A stretch of 15,224 bases of DNA from the NCBI GenBank assembly GCA_037132075.1, contig JBAXPV010000060.1, positions 1 through 15,224 on the forward strand, read 5' to 3'. The stretch comes from JBAXPV01 sp037132075. Its GTDB lineage: Bacteria; Bacteroidota; Bacteroidia; Bacteroidales; CAIXZF01. A program made the translations under genes and the position numbers. Below the pieces are notes generated by a model. It was given only the letters and a program-made list of their open reading frames with translations, ran no database searches and was not told where the DNA came from. Every line of letters starts with the position of its first letter. Position 1 is the first letter of the stretch. Positions 1 to 6,744 of this stretch are shown piece by piece.

Positions 1-715
1 ATACCATGGCACTTGCAGCAACACCAAATGCATAATTGTAACCCCTGGAAAAAACGTCCAGATACTTTTGCGCGAAAGCAGTAAGGTTGGTTACCGCGCC
101 GTTCATGCTAACCTGGTTGGCCAGCTTCTGGAATTTCACAGTGTCGGTGAGTTCCCCTTTTTGAAATTGCTGACATAGCGCAGGGAGACTGCCATCATGT
201 AAAAAGCCATTGCTTTTTAACCAGTAATTACGGACAGATGTTGCTGCAAATGGGGCAAAGAATGCACCAATGTTAATCCCCATATAAAAAAGCATATAAG
301 CTGAATCACGCATGGAGGAATATTTGGGATCATCGTACAATTGTCCGACAACTGCCTGTAAGTTCCCTTTAAAAAGGCCATTACCGAAGGCAATCGTAAA
401 CAGCCCAATAACAGTAAGGGTTAGAGTCAGTCCTGGTACCGCCATAAGGCAATAACCGGCGAACATGACGATCTGACCAAAAAGTATAACAGTTTTGTAC
501 TTTCTTGTGGCATCAGCAAGGATACCGCCTAGCAAGGCAAACGCGTATATTGCAAAGTAGAAATTGCTATATATCTCACCGGCATCTCCTTCTGTCAGGC
601 CATATTTGGCCTGTAAGAATAAAACGAGTATTGCCATCATGGTGTAGAAGCCGAACCGCTCCCCCATGTTTGCAAAAAAAGCAACAATTAAACCTTTGGG
701 ATGACCTTTTAACAT
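1..715 (-). CDS. POT/PTR-family proton-dependent oligopeptide transporter (MFS), N-terminal part, cut by window edge
   Basis: I translated this by hand from the ATG at 715-713. It reads open for 238 codons to the window edge, so the 3' part of the gene is missing. Family-typical segments appear in order: an N-terminal NMGERFGFYTMMAI (residues 16-29), GGILAD (63-68), GNGLFKGNLQ (111-120) and FYMGINIGAFFAP (143-155). The last matches the FYxxINxG signature of POT peptide transporters. Residues about 160-215 form an extended hydrophilic loop, as expected for this transporter group in Bacteroidota. Members import di- and tripeptides with protons across the inner membrane. The usual ExxER motif reads N16-M-G-E19-R20, so the first acidic residue is absent. 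The gene diverges from the membrane protein at 783 and probably uses the minus-strand -7 box at 746-753. Family assignment is strong; substrate is inferred from the family. Confidence 0.9.
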   Translation of the reverse strand, partial: MLKGHPKGLIVAFFANMGERFGFYTMMAILVLFLQAKYGLTEGDAGEIYSNFYFAIYAFALLGGILADATRKYKTVILFGQIVMFAGYCLMAVPGLTLTLTVIGLFTIAFGNGLFKGNLQAVVGQLYDDPKYSSMRDSAYMLFYMGINIGAFFAPFAATSVRNYWLKSNGFLHDGSLPALCQQFQKGELTDTVKFQKLANQVSMNGAVTNLTAFAQKYLDVFSRGYNYAFGVAASAMV

Positions 716-745
716 ATGTATTCGTTTTTTATGATTTTCAGTAAG

Positions 746-753
746 CAAACATA
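746..753 (-). promoter_or_regulatory. Bacteroidota-type -7 box for the POT transporter gene
   Basis: The plus strand reads CAAACATA, which is TATGTTTG on the minus strand and matches TAnnTTTG. It lies about 30 bp upstream of the transporter ATG at 715. No clear TTG -33 element was found at the expected distance, so this rests on the -7 match and position. Confidence 0.5.
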
Positions 754-755
754 CG

Positions 756-763
756 TATATTTG
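756..763 (+). promoter_or_regulatory. Bacteroidota-type -7 box for the membrane protein gene at 783
   Basis: TATATTTG matches TAnnTTTG and ends 19 bp before the ATG at 783, giving a short leader. The -33 region is only T-rich (735-738). The box lies back to back with the minus-strand box at 746-753, with two bases between them. Confidence 0.5.
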
Positions 764-782
764 ACTTTAAAATTACCTATTT

Positions 783-1292
783 ATGGATCTTGCACATCTT
801 CACCTTCTGTTCAATCATCTTCCGATCTTCGGGTCAATCATTGGAGCTTTGGTTTTAGTCCAAGGTATCTTTACTAAAAGTCAATCTACTACCAGAGCTG
901 CTTTAAGTATTTTTTTTATCTCTGCCATTGGAGCTGGAATAGCCTATCTGACTGGCGAGCCGGCTGCAGAAAAAGTGGAAAACCTGATGGATGTATCAAA
1001 AGCTGCAATTGAGGTTCATGAAGAATTTGCAGGTGTCGCACTGGCAGGAATGATCGTTCTTGGCGTTTTTGCCATCCTGGCTTATATTTTATCCTTTAAG
1101 AATCCTCCTTATTTTAAAAAACTAAGCCTGGCACTTCTTGTTGTTTCAATCATAAGCTTTGTGCTGGTTGCTCGCGTTGGTTATCTCGGAGGCCAGATCC
1201 GTCACCCTGACAACCCAGGTTCACGAACGATACAAAAAATCACCAACGATAGCCTGAAAGGGGCAGAAGACAAAGATAATGACAAGGATTGA
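783..1292 (+). CDS. Small integral membrane protein, DUF2231-like, function unknown
   Basis: A 169-residue protein with four predicted membrane helices (about 8-30, 38-57, 82-104 and 113-133) and a charged, Asp/Lys-rich C-terminal tail. The N-terminus (HLHLLFNHLPIFGSIIG), the TGEPA segment at 57-61, the HEE at 79-81 and GYLGGQIRHP at 133-142 form the recognisable pattern. Histidines H5, H7, H12, H79 and H141 sit close to helix ends, as in DUF2231-type membrane proteins; heme or metal binding is possible but not shown. The start is the first ATG after a good -7 box. The stop lies 5 bp from the stop of the convergent gene on the minus strand. I recognise the family pattern but not a specific function. 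Confidence 0.75.
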   Translation: MDLAHLHLLFNHLPIFGSIIGALVLVQGIFTKSQSTTRAALSIFFISAIGAGIAYLTGEPAAEKVENLMDVSKAAIEVHEEFAGVALAGMIVLGVFAILAYILSFKNPPYFKKLSLALLVVSIISFVLVARVGYLGGQIRHPDNPGSRTIQKITNDSLKGAEDKDNDKD

Positions 1293-1297
1293 TTCAC

Positions 1298-3322
1298 CTA
1301 CCATAATATTTGTAACTGTAAACCAATATCTGAATTGCAACTATTCAGTATCAGGGTTGCCCCACTGCCATTGCTTGCCCTGTCGTAATAGTTAAGCCTT
1401 GTGAAATAGACTGAGATAAGCAGCTTTTTATGATATTTATACATAAGCTGCATAGCTGCTCGGCTTCCCTGACCGGACAATGCCTGGAAACTCCCACCAA
1501 ATGAGCTATTACTACTACTTAAATATAGTCTTTCGAACCAGTCATCTGTGTCGAATAGCGTATAAGCAATCGAGAAATTGATTCTTTCTTTTTTATCAGT
1601 GAGCTTTAGCATTTGATGAATGAGCCAGCCCTGCCTCCAATTAGATAAACCTTGTCTGTCAGTAAGAAAATGAAGCTTCATTTCATATTTCAGGCTTGAC
1701 CCAAAGTGCAGCCCCATTTGAACATCATATCTTTTCACTGTCTGAACTTTTGCAATGATTTCTGAACTTCCGCTTTGATTGGCTTCCCATTCTTTGTAGC
1801 CCATGCGAAACAGACATCGATCGCCATTACGCGCTGTCCAGACCAAACTGAGCGTACAGTAAGTATTGATTCCCGGGCCGTTTAGCGTGGACGAAGACAA
1901 ACTCGTTGTGCGATGTTCTGTGGCAGCAACCCATTGAAAACGATCAGAAGTCTGAAACTTTAAACCAATCAACCATCCCTGGTTATTGGAACAAGTCGCT
2001 CCCTGGTAAGAAGTGCATAGCGCGCTTCCCCCCTGTGCAGAAGGGAAACTATGAAACTGAAAAGAGGCAGAGAAATTAGGTCTGAGCTTATTTTCAAACC
2101 CAAAAAGATAGCTTAAGTGATTACTTTTAAGGAGTGGACGGCTTAGTTCCCCATATATAAGATTGCTGCCCCTACGAAATTTAAAATCAGCCCCCAGTTT
2201 GTCGCTAAATATTTGCTTTCCCCTTATCAAAACTGAAAACAAAAATGATTTTCCTTTGAGAATCTCCACACTTGAACGAAAAACTCCGACCCCGATCTCA
2301 AGGTGGTTACCTCTGTATGAGGAATATGTTCCAAAACATGTTTGTGGGCTGAGTGATTGAGAATTAACACCAGCCGACGACAAGAACGTTATCATCTGAA
2401 TTTTTTTCCACTGTAAGCCAGTCGCCAACCCACGAAAAAAAGGCCCTTCTGAAGTTCTGGAAACAGGATTGAGTCCGTGGGAAGAATTGATCCACCCGGC
2501 ATTGGCTCCCATCGTGGTTATTGGCATATAGGCATTCCAGATCCAAAGACCTTGTCCAATAGATACCTGAAAATCGCCAACAATAAGCCTCTTTAAGATT
2601 CCTTTTCCCTGATAATCAAGGTATCCCGAATAGAAGTCAAACCCTTGTTTCTGCTTTCCTTGAAAAAATGACTCGCCAGGATCTTTTTCACCAGCTATTC
2701 CGCATGCGATTCCATTGGTGAGTTTCATATTATAACGCATTTTCATCCTGATAGGGCTGCCATTTTTTAATACGCTGTCAGCTTTTGATGTTGTCATGTA
2801 ATCATTGAGACTCTCAAAATTGCTGTTGACACTGAATTTCAGGGATTGCTTGACTCTTGTTGAATACAAAACATCACGAGCCCAGGGCTGCGCTGGTTTT
2901 GTTTGCAAAGTTGTCACCATGCTGATTTGCCGAGCCAGGCTTAGATCAATCCCCTCAATAGCTATCAATTCGTAGATACTGAGAATGGGACCATAATCAA
3001 CAAGGTACTGGAACACCTTGTTTATCTGTTCATGGTTTAGAAAATACAAACGTGCCAAGGCGATTGGATCCTTCTCATTCAGGCAGACCGGATCGAGCAA
3101 CAAGCTCTCCCAGGCTTCGCTTTTATCATCCTCAGATAAGCTCTCGAGCTCTACTTCTGGCATAAATACCTGCTCCATTGGATATTCTATGATTGTTCCT
3201 GGGACATTTTGATTTTGAGCATCACAATATTTGGTGGCAGTAAAGTAGAAAATCACACCAAGTACAATTTGACACAATAGCGGATCAACAATTACTTTCA
3301 ACTTTTTCATTTTTAAGCCCAT
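1298..3322 (-). CDS. Secreted helix-hairpin-helix protein with C-terminal outer-membrane beta-barrel-like region
   Basis: About 674 residues from the ATG at 3322-3320. Residues about 5-36 form a signal-peptide-like segment: KKLK, then a hydrophobic stretch, then CDAQ. Residues about 92-137 resemble a ComEA-type helix-hairpin-helix: NHEQINKVFQYL, then YGPILSIYELIAIEGID. The remaining roughly 500 residues are rich in alternating aromatic/polar strands and Gly turns and end in ...QILW, an aromatic C-terminus typical of outer-membrane barrels. This two-part design is common in Bacteroidota annotation but its role is unknown; I do not claim DNA uptake. The start at 3322 shares one base with the TAA of the upstream gene (TAATG), which suggests translational coupling. 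ATG 3310 is the alternative. The longer reading from 3439 would overlap the neighbour by over 100 bp and bury the signal peptide. Confidence 0.8.
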   Translation of the reverse strand: MGLKMKKLKVIVDPLLCQIVLGVIFYFTATKYCDAQNQNVPGTIIEYPMEQVFMPEVELESLSEDDKSEAWESLLLDPVCLNEKDPIALARLYFLNHEQINKVFQYLVDYGPILSIYELIAIEGIDLSLARQISMVTTLQTKPAQPWARDVLYSTRVKQSLKFSVNSNFESLNDYMTTSKADSVLKNGSPIRMKMRYNMKLTNGIACGIAGEKDPGESFFQGKQKQGFDFYSGYLDYQGKGILKRLIVGDFQVSIGQGLWIWNAYMPITTMGANAGWINSSHGLNPVSRTSEGPFFRGLATGLQWKKIQMITFLSSAGVNSQSLSPQTCFGTYSSYRGNHLEIGVGVFRSSVEILKGKSFLFSVLIRGKQIFSDKLGADFKFRRGSNLIYGELSRPLLKSNHLSYLFGFENKLRPNFSASFQFHSFPSAQGGSALCTSYQGATCSNNQGWLIGLKFQTSDRFQWVAATEHRTTSLSSSTLNGPGINTYCTLSLVWTARNGDRCLFRMGYKEWEANQSGSSEIIAKVQTVKRYDVQMGLHFGSSLKYEMKLHFLTDRQGLSNWRQGWLIHQMLKLTDKKERINFSIAYTLFDTDDWFERLYLSSSNSSFGGSFQALSGQGSRAAMQLMYKYHKKLLISVYFTRLNYYDRASNGSGATLILNSCNSDIGLQLQILW

Positions 3323-4149
3323 TAGAAAAACCGGCAAAGAATCAATCCGGGGGAAAGCCCCAATACAGTATGGTAATTTGCATACGAATAAATCTGGCAT
3401 TTCTTCAACTGTAAGCCCCACCCCACCTCTGTCTGCCATGGATTTGAATAGAATTTAATCCATGCTGTCGTTGAGGACCCTGGCCTGATACAGGCACCAA
3501 GCATCAAACATGGACGAAAAGACGATATTTTATGGATTTCAAGCAAAAGAACCCATTCAGGATCTGGCTGCCACAAAACACCCATTTCCACAGAAGCAGG
3601 TGTTAATTTTTGTTGTCTGAATTCATATGCTATAGGATCTTTTAGTAAGGCAGAGAATCTTATTTTTTTTCCAATTGCAGACTGGACACCAAGATCGAAT
3701 GACATCGCGGATGCCTTGTAGTTCTCATCAGGTACTGACAAATGCCTGTATTTCAACTTTATGCCACATTGAATATTTGGCCCTAATTGTCGACCATAGC
3801 CAAAACTCAAATCCTGCCTGCAATAGAAAACAGGCCCTTTCTTTTCATAGACAATACAATATCCATCATTTTTCTTCCCTTTTTGGAATGAGAACCCAAG
3901 GTCGTTTAATTCTTTCGTGGCAAAGTGATTCTGAAAATTACACGCAAATGAAGCATTTTCAAGTAATGCTAAAGAAGCAGGATTGTAATACATCGCCAAC
4001 GCTGGTCCTGACTGCAATCCTGGAAAAGATAAGGAAGGCGGGCTCTTTGGTTCCCCTGCATGATTTTGTCCAACGCCACTTACAATCGTAATTACGATGT
4101 AAATTATCACCCTCAGTCTGCCGTTCTTCCTTTCTGCACCGCCCCTCAT
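3322..4149 (-). CDS. Outer-membrane beta-barrel protein, PorV/PorQ-like
   Basis: A 275-residue protein. A basic N-terminus (RKNGRLR) followed by VIIYIVITIVSGV (14-26) looks like a signal peptide. The segment SFPGLQSGPALAMYYNPASLALL (about 41-63) matches the N-terminal 'NPA(S/G)LA' pattern of PorV/PorQ and OmpP1-like barrels. Short amphipathic strands follow, and the protein ends in ...LCRFF with the terminal Phe expected of a BAM-assembled barrel. It is followed immediately, with a one-base TAATG overlap, by the helix-hairpin-helix barrel gene, so the two are probably co-translated and act in the same outer-membrane process. The exact family is uncertain; it could be another small Bacteroidota barrel family. 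No minus-strand TAnnTTTG promoter was found directly upstream. Confidence 0.65.
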   Translation of the reverse strand: MRGGAERKNGRLRVIIYIVITIVSGVGQNHAGEPKSPPSLSFPGLQSGPALAMYYNPASLALLENASFACNFQNHFATKELNDLGFSFQKGKKNDGYCIVYEKKGPVFYCRQDLSFGYGRQLGPNIQCGIKLKYRHLSVPDENYKASAMSFDLGVQSAIGKKIRFSALLKDPIAYEFRQQKLTPASVEMGVLWQPDPEWVLLLEIHKISSFRPCLMLGACIRPGSSTTAWIKFYSNPWQTEVGWGLQLKKCQIYSYANYHTVLGLSPGLILCRFF

Positions 4150-4210
4150 CTTTTTCCTTCAGCTATTATATCCTTATATACGGAAAAAGGGGGGTGCAGT
4201 GGAAAAAAAA

Positions 4211-4239
4211 TTGAATATATTTTTCAATCCGTACCTTTG
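4211..4239 (+). promoter_or_regulatory. Bacteroidota-type promoter for hldD
   Basis: TTG at 4211-4213, an 18-bp gap, then TACCTTTG at 4232-4239, a full TAnnTTTG match. Transcription would start near 4246, leaving about 30 nt before the hldD ATG at 4277. This rules out the in-frame upstream ATG at 4199, which lies before the promoter. Confidence 0.65.
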
Positions 4240-4276
4240 TTGTGCGAAAAACACAGAATCCGAAAATACTTTTCCC

Positions 4277-5242
4277 ATGATTATAATAAGCGGAGCTGCA
4301 GGATTTATCGGCAGTTGCCTCGTCAACAAGCTGAACAACAAAGGCCTTAAAAACCTTATCCTGGTGGATGATTTCACTAAAACAGAAAAGACGGCTAACC
4401 TGGAACATAAAAGTTTCCTGGAAAAGATTGACCGTAATATTTTTTTCGACTGGTTCGAAGCAAATGCAGATAAAGTAGAATTTGTGCTGCATATTGGCGC
4501 AAGGACTGACACTACTGAATTCGACAAATCCATATTTGACTTGTTGAATGTTAATTATAGCAAGAAAATATGGGAACTTTGCGCAACACACCAGATTCCA
4601 TTGGTATATGCCTCATCAGCAGCAACCTATGGCCTTGGCGAGTTTGGCTACGCAGATGATCACAGCCTTATTCCTTCCTTAAAGCCATTAAACCCATATG
4701 GAGATTCTAAAAATGAGTTTGATAAGTGGGCCTTGCAGCAACCGCAATGTCCGCCTTTTTGGTTTGGCTTAAAGTTTTTTAATGTTTATGGTCCAAATGA
4801 ATACCATAAGGGTCGAATGGCATCGGTAATTTTTCATGCGCACCGGCAGATCCTGGAAAACGGAAAAGTAAAACTTTTTCGTTCTCACCGACCGGATTTT
4901 GAAGATGGAAAGCAGTTACGAGATTTCATTTATGTAAAAGACCTGTGTGATGTTATTTTTTTCCTGATGCATCATAACGACAACTCAGGGATTTATAACT
5001 TGGGAACGGGCAAGGCCAGGAGCTTTGCCGACCTGGCTACCGCCACATTTCATGCGATGGACAAACCCGTTAATATTGAGTTTATCGACACTCCGGAAGA
5101 CATACGCGACAAATACCAATACTATACAGAGGCTGACATGAGCAAACTTCTCGGAATCGGTTACAATTTCCCATTTTATACACTGGAAGAGGGTATTGAG
5201 GAATATGTAAGGGAGTATTTGCTATACCATAAATACTGCTGA
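4277..5242 (+). CDS. hldD: ADP-L-glycero-D-manno-heptose-6-epimerase
   Basis: A 321-residue cytoplasmic extended short-chain dehydrogenase (SDR). It interconverts ADP-D-glycero- and ADP-L-glycero-manno-heptose, the last step in making the heptose precursor of LPS inner core. The Rossmann GxxGxxG is at 6-12 (GAAGFIG). The catalytic S/T region is YASSAATYG (111-119), the YxxxK motif is Y141-GDS-K145, and NEYHKGRMAS (174-183) carries Lys178, at the position of the second catalytic base known in the E. coli enzyme. The RDFIYVKD segment (215-222) is also typical. Length is normal for the family. The start was chosen because the Rossmann motif begins at once and a promoter lies just upstream. No other heptose gene is visible in the window. 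Confidence 0.95.
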   Translation: MIIISGAAGFIGSCLVNKLNNKGLKNLILVDDFTKTEKTANLEHKSFLEKIDRNIFFDWFEANADKVEFVLHIGARTDTTEFDKSIFDLLNVNYSKKIWELCATHQIPLVYASSAATYGLGEFGYADDHSLIPSLKPLNPYGDSKNEFDKWALQQPQCPPFWFGLKFFNVYGPNEYHKGRMASVIFHAHRQILENGKVKLFRSHRPDFEDGKQLRDFIYVKDLCDVIFFLMHHNDNSGIYNLGTGKARSFADLATATFHAMDKPVNIEFIDTPEDIRDKYQYYTEADMSKLLGIGYNFPFYTLEEGIEEYVREYLLYHKYC

Positions 5243-5294
5243 GTTTCCAGCCGCAATCCCTGTCAGGGCGGAGCATAGGTGGGAGGCAGTAGTT

Positions 5295-5630
5295 TTAAAG
5301 CTCTTTCTTCATCTCCACCAAAAATGCCCGGATCTTTTCAAGTGATTCTATTGCATCAACAGAAACTGTTGTGCTTTCCGTACCTTCTTTGAGTTTATCC
5401 TTCGCCCCTTGTAATGTAAATCCACGCTCTTTTACGAGGTGGTAGATGGCTTTTAGATTTTGAATGTCTTCTTTTGTAAAGAGACGGTTCCCCTTTTTAT
5501 TTTTGCTTGGTTTGAGGATGTCAAACTCTTTCTCCCAAAAACGGATCAAGGAGGTATTTACTGCGAAAATTTCGGCGACTTCGCCAATGGTATAATACAG
5601 TTTTTCTATTTCCTTTTCTTTGTATGGCAT
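5295..5630 (-). CDS. Small MerR-family DNA-binding regulator
   Basis: A 111-residue protein from ATG 5630 (an ATG two codons earlier at 5636 is the alternative). The MerR winged helix-turn-helix is clear: YYTIGEVAEIFAVNTSLIRFWEKEF (12-36), then the wing KKGNRLFTKED (45-55). A short helical dimerisation segment ends the protein at 'EMKKEL'. There is no effector-binding domain and no Cys cluster, so nothing points to a metal or drug ligand. It lies 13 bp downstream of the M23 peptidase gene in the same direction, a pairing I recognise as common in Bacteroidota, and is probably in its operon. Target genes are unknown. Confidence 0.9.
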   Translation of the reverse strand: MPYKEKEIEKLYYTIGEVAEIFAVNTSLIRFWEKEFDILKPSKNKKGNRLFTKEDIQNLKAIYHLVKERGFTLQGAKDKLKEGTESTTVSVDAIESLEKIRAFLVEMKKEL

Positions 5631-5643
5631 GTTCATGTAAAAC

Positions 5644-6612
5644 TTAGGAAAGTGACTGTGTTACCTTCGATGAGACTTCAAGTACTCTTTTGTAATCTTC
5701 CGGTGTGAGGTCGTTAAAGAAGAAGTTAACCGGATTTATCTTTTTCCCGTTTTTGATGACTTCATAATGAAGGTGAGGTGCAACAGCCAAACCCGTACTT
5801 CCGACATAGCCTATCACCTGTCCGCGCTTCACCCGAACGCCGGGTCTTACAGCTACCCTGCTCAAGTGACCATAAAGAGTTTCATATCCAAAACCATGAT
5901 TCAGGACAATAGAGATCCCATAACCACTTGCCCCGGCATTGGCAGGCTCTACCATTCCGTCTGCCGTGGCATAAACAGGAGTGCCGCGCGGTGCAGTAAA
6001 ATCGATGCCGGTATGCATACGAAGCGTCTTATAGATGGGATGAATCCGGAATCCATAGCCAGAAACGATACGGTCGATCCCATTTTTCAAGGGAACAATA
6101 GCGGGTAGACTTGCTAAAATGGTTTCCTTATTCTTAGCCAAAGAGAAGACCTCATCAAAAGACTTTGACTGGACATATATCTCACGTGACAATCTATCCA
6201 GTTTTTTAGCTGTTTCGAGGATTGCCCCTGAATTATCATAACCCTCCAGGTTGGCATATCTGTTGGCGCCGCCGATAGAAGCCTTCCGCACTGAGCCCGG
6301 GATGGGTTCAGCCTCGAAGATAACCCTATAAATATTGTCGTCTTTATCCTGAAGATCCGCCACAACTTTATTAAGTTGTTCGAGCCGGTCGTTCATTATC
6401 TTGTATTGTAATTTATACTGATCAATTTCACGTTGCTGAGATTTCTCCTTTGGCGATGAAAAGAAATTGTAAGCGACGAGGATAACCAGGCCTGAGAAAG
6501 CGGTTGCTGTAGCCACATATGACAGGAATTTCTTCAAACGGTCACGCCACCTCAGTTGAGCTTTCTCAAAGGTGAGTGATTTGGGATTGAAGTGATATTT
6601 TACCTTGGCCAT
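5644..6612 (-). CDS. Membrane-anchored M23-family cell-wall endopeptidase with coiled coil
   Basis: A 322-residue protein starting MAKVKYHFNP. One membrane helix (about 31-52) follows a basic cytoplasmic N-terminus, so the enzyme domain is periplasmic. Residues about 57-90 (QQREIDQYKLQYKIMNDRLE...) form a coiled coil. The LytM/M23 domain spans about 175-300. The zinc ligands are visible as H200 and D204 (MHTGIDF) and H282 (PHLHYE); H249 (YGHL) and H280 are the other active-site histidines. All are present, so it should be an active peptidoglycan DD-endopeptidase rather than an EnvC-like activator. It is divergent from alaS, and its probable promoter is at 6671-6700 on the minus strand. An upstream in-frame ATG at 6669 would add 19 residues not typical of the family. 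Confidence 0.92.
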   Translation of the reverse strand: MAKVKYHFNPKSLTFEKAQLRWRDRLKKFLSYVATATAFSGLVILVAYNFFSSPKEKSQQREIDQYKLQYKIMNDRLEQLNKVVADLQDKDDNIYRVIFEAEPIPGSVRKASIGGANRYANLEGYDNSGAILETAKKLDRLSREIYVQSKSFDEVFSLAKNKETILASLPAIVPLKNGIDRIVSGYGFRIHPIYKTLRMHTGIDFTAPRGTPVYATADGMVEPANAGASGYGISIVLNHGFGYETLYGHLSRVAVRPGVRVKRGQVIGYVGSTGLAVAPHLHYEVIKNGKKINPVNFFFNDLTPEDYKRVLEVSSKVTQSLS

Positions 6613-6670
6613 AGGGCTTTTTCGATGAAAAGGCTTATAAATAAAGGGGTTGAAACTTTCACACCCCATG

Positions 6671-6700
6671 CAAAATTAAAGAAATAATCTAAATTTGCAA
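6671..6700 (-). promoter_or_regulatory. Bacteroidota-type promoter for the M23 peptidase operon
   Basis: The plus strand reads CAAAATTA at 6671-6678 (minus TAATTTTG) and CAA at 6698-6700 (minus TTG), separated by 19 bp. Both elements and their spacing match the Bacteroidota consensus. The ATG at 6612 would have a leader of about 50 nt. Confidence 0.6.
6690..6697 (+). promoter_or_regulatory. Bacteroidota-type -7 box for alaS
   Basis: TAAATTTG matches TAnnTTTG and lies about 48 bp upstream of the alaS ATG at 6745. The -33 position holds only a weak ATG (6668-6670). The box falls inside the spacer of the minus-strand promoter, so the two promoters overlap. Confidence 0.55.
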
Positions 6701-6744
6701 TCTTTTTACTTAGGCATTTTCCTATATCACATTGAAGCTATCGC

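Noticed and set aside
3323..3439. N-terminal extension of the helix-hairpin-helix protein back to the ATG at 3439
   Set aside because: It would overlap the upstream barrel gene by over 100 bp and place about 45 residues before an obvious signal peptide; the coupled ATG at 3322 fits better.
3675..4091. Plus-strand open frame of 138 codons opposite the PorV-like gene
   Set aside because: Its composition is unlike a real protein and it is wholly antisense to a gene with signal peptide and barrel features.
4199..4276. Upstream in-frame start for hldD at 4199
   Set aside because: The promoter boxes at 4211-4239 lie downstream of it, and the Rossmann motif begins right after the ATG at 4277 as in the family.
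4166..4591. Minus-strand open frames of 119 and 141 codons opposite the start of hldD
   Set aside because: They are antisense to a well-supported gene, have no family-like sequence and no promoter; they are shadows of the hldD coding pattern.
5243..5294. CCCTGTCAGGG between hldD and the MerR gene as a terminator
   Set aside because: The arms leave a one-base loop and no T run follows, so no stable terminator can form.
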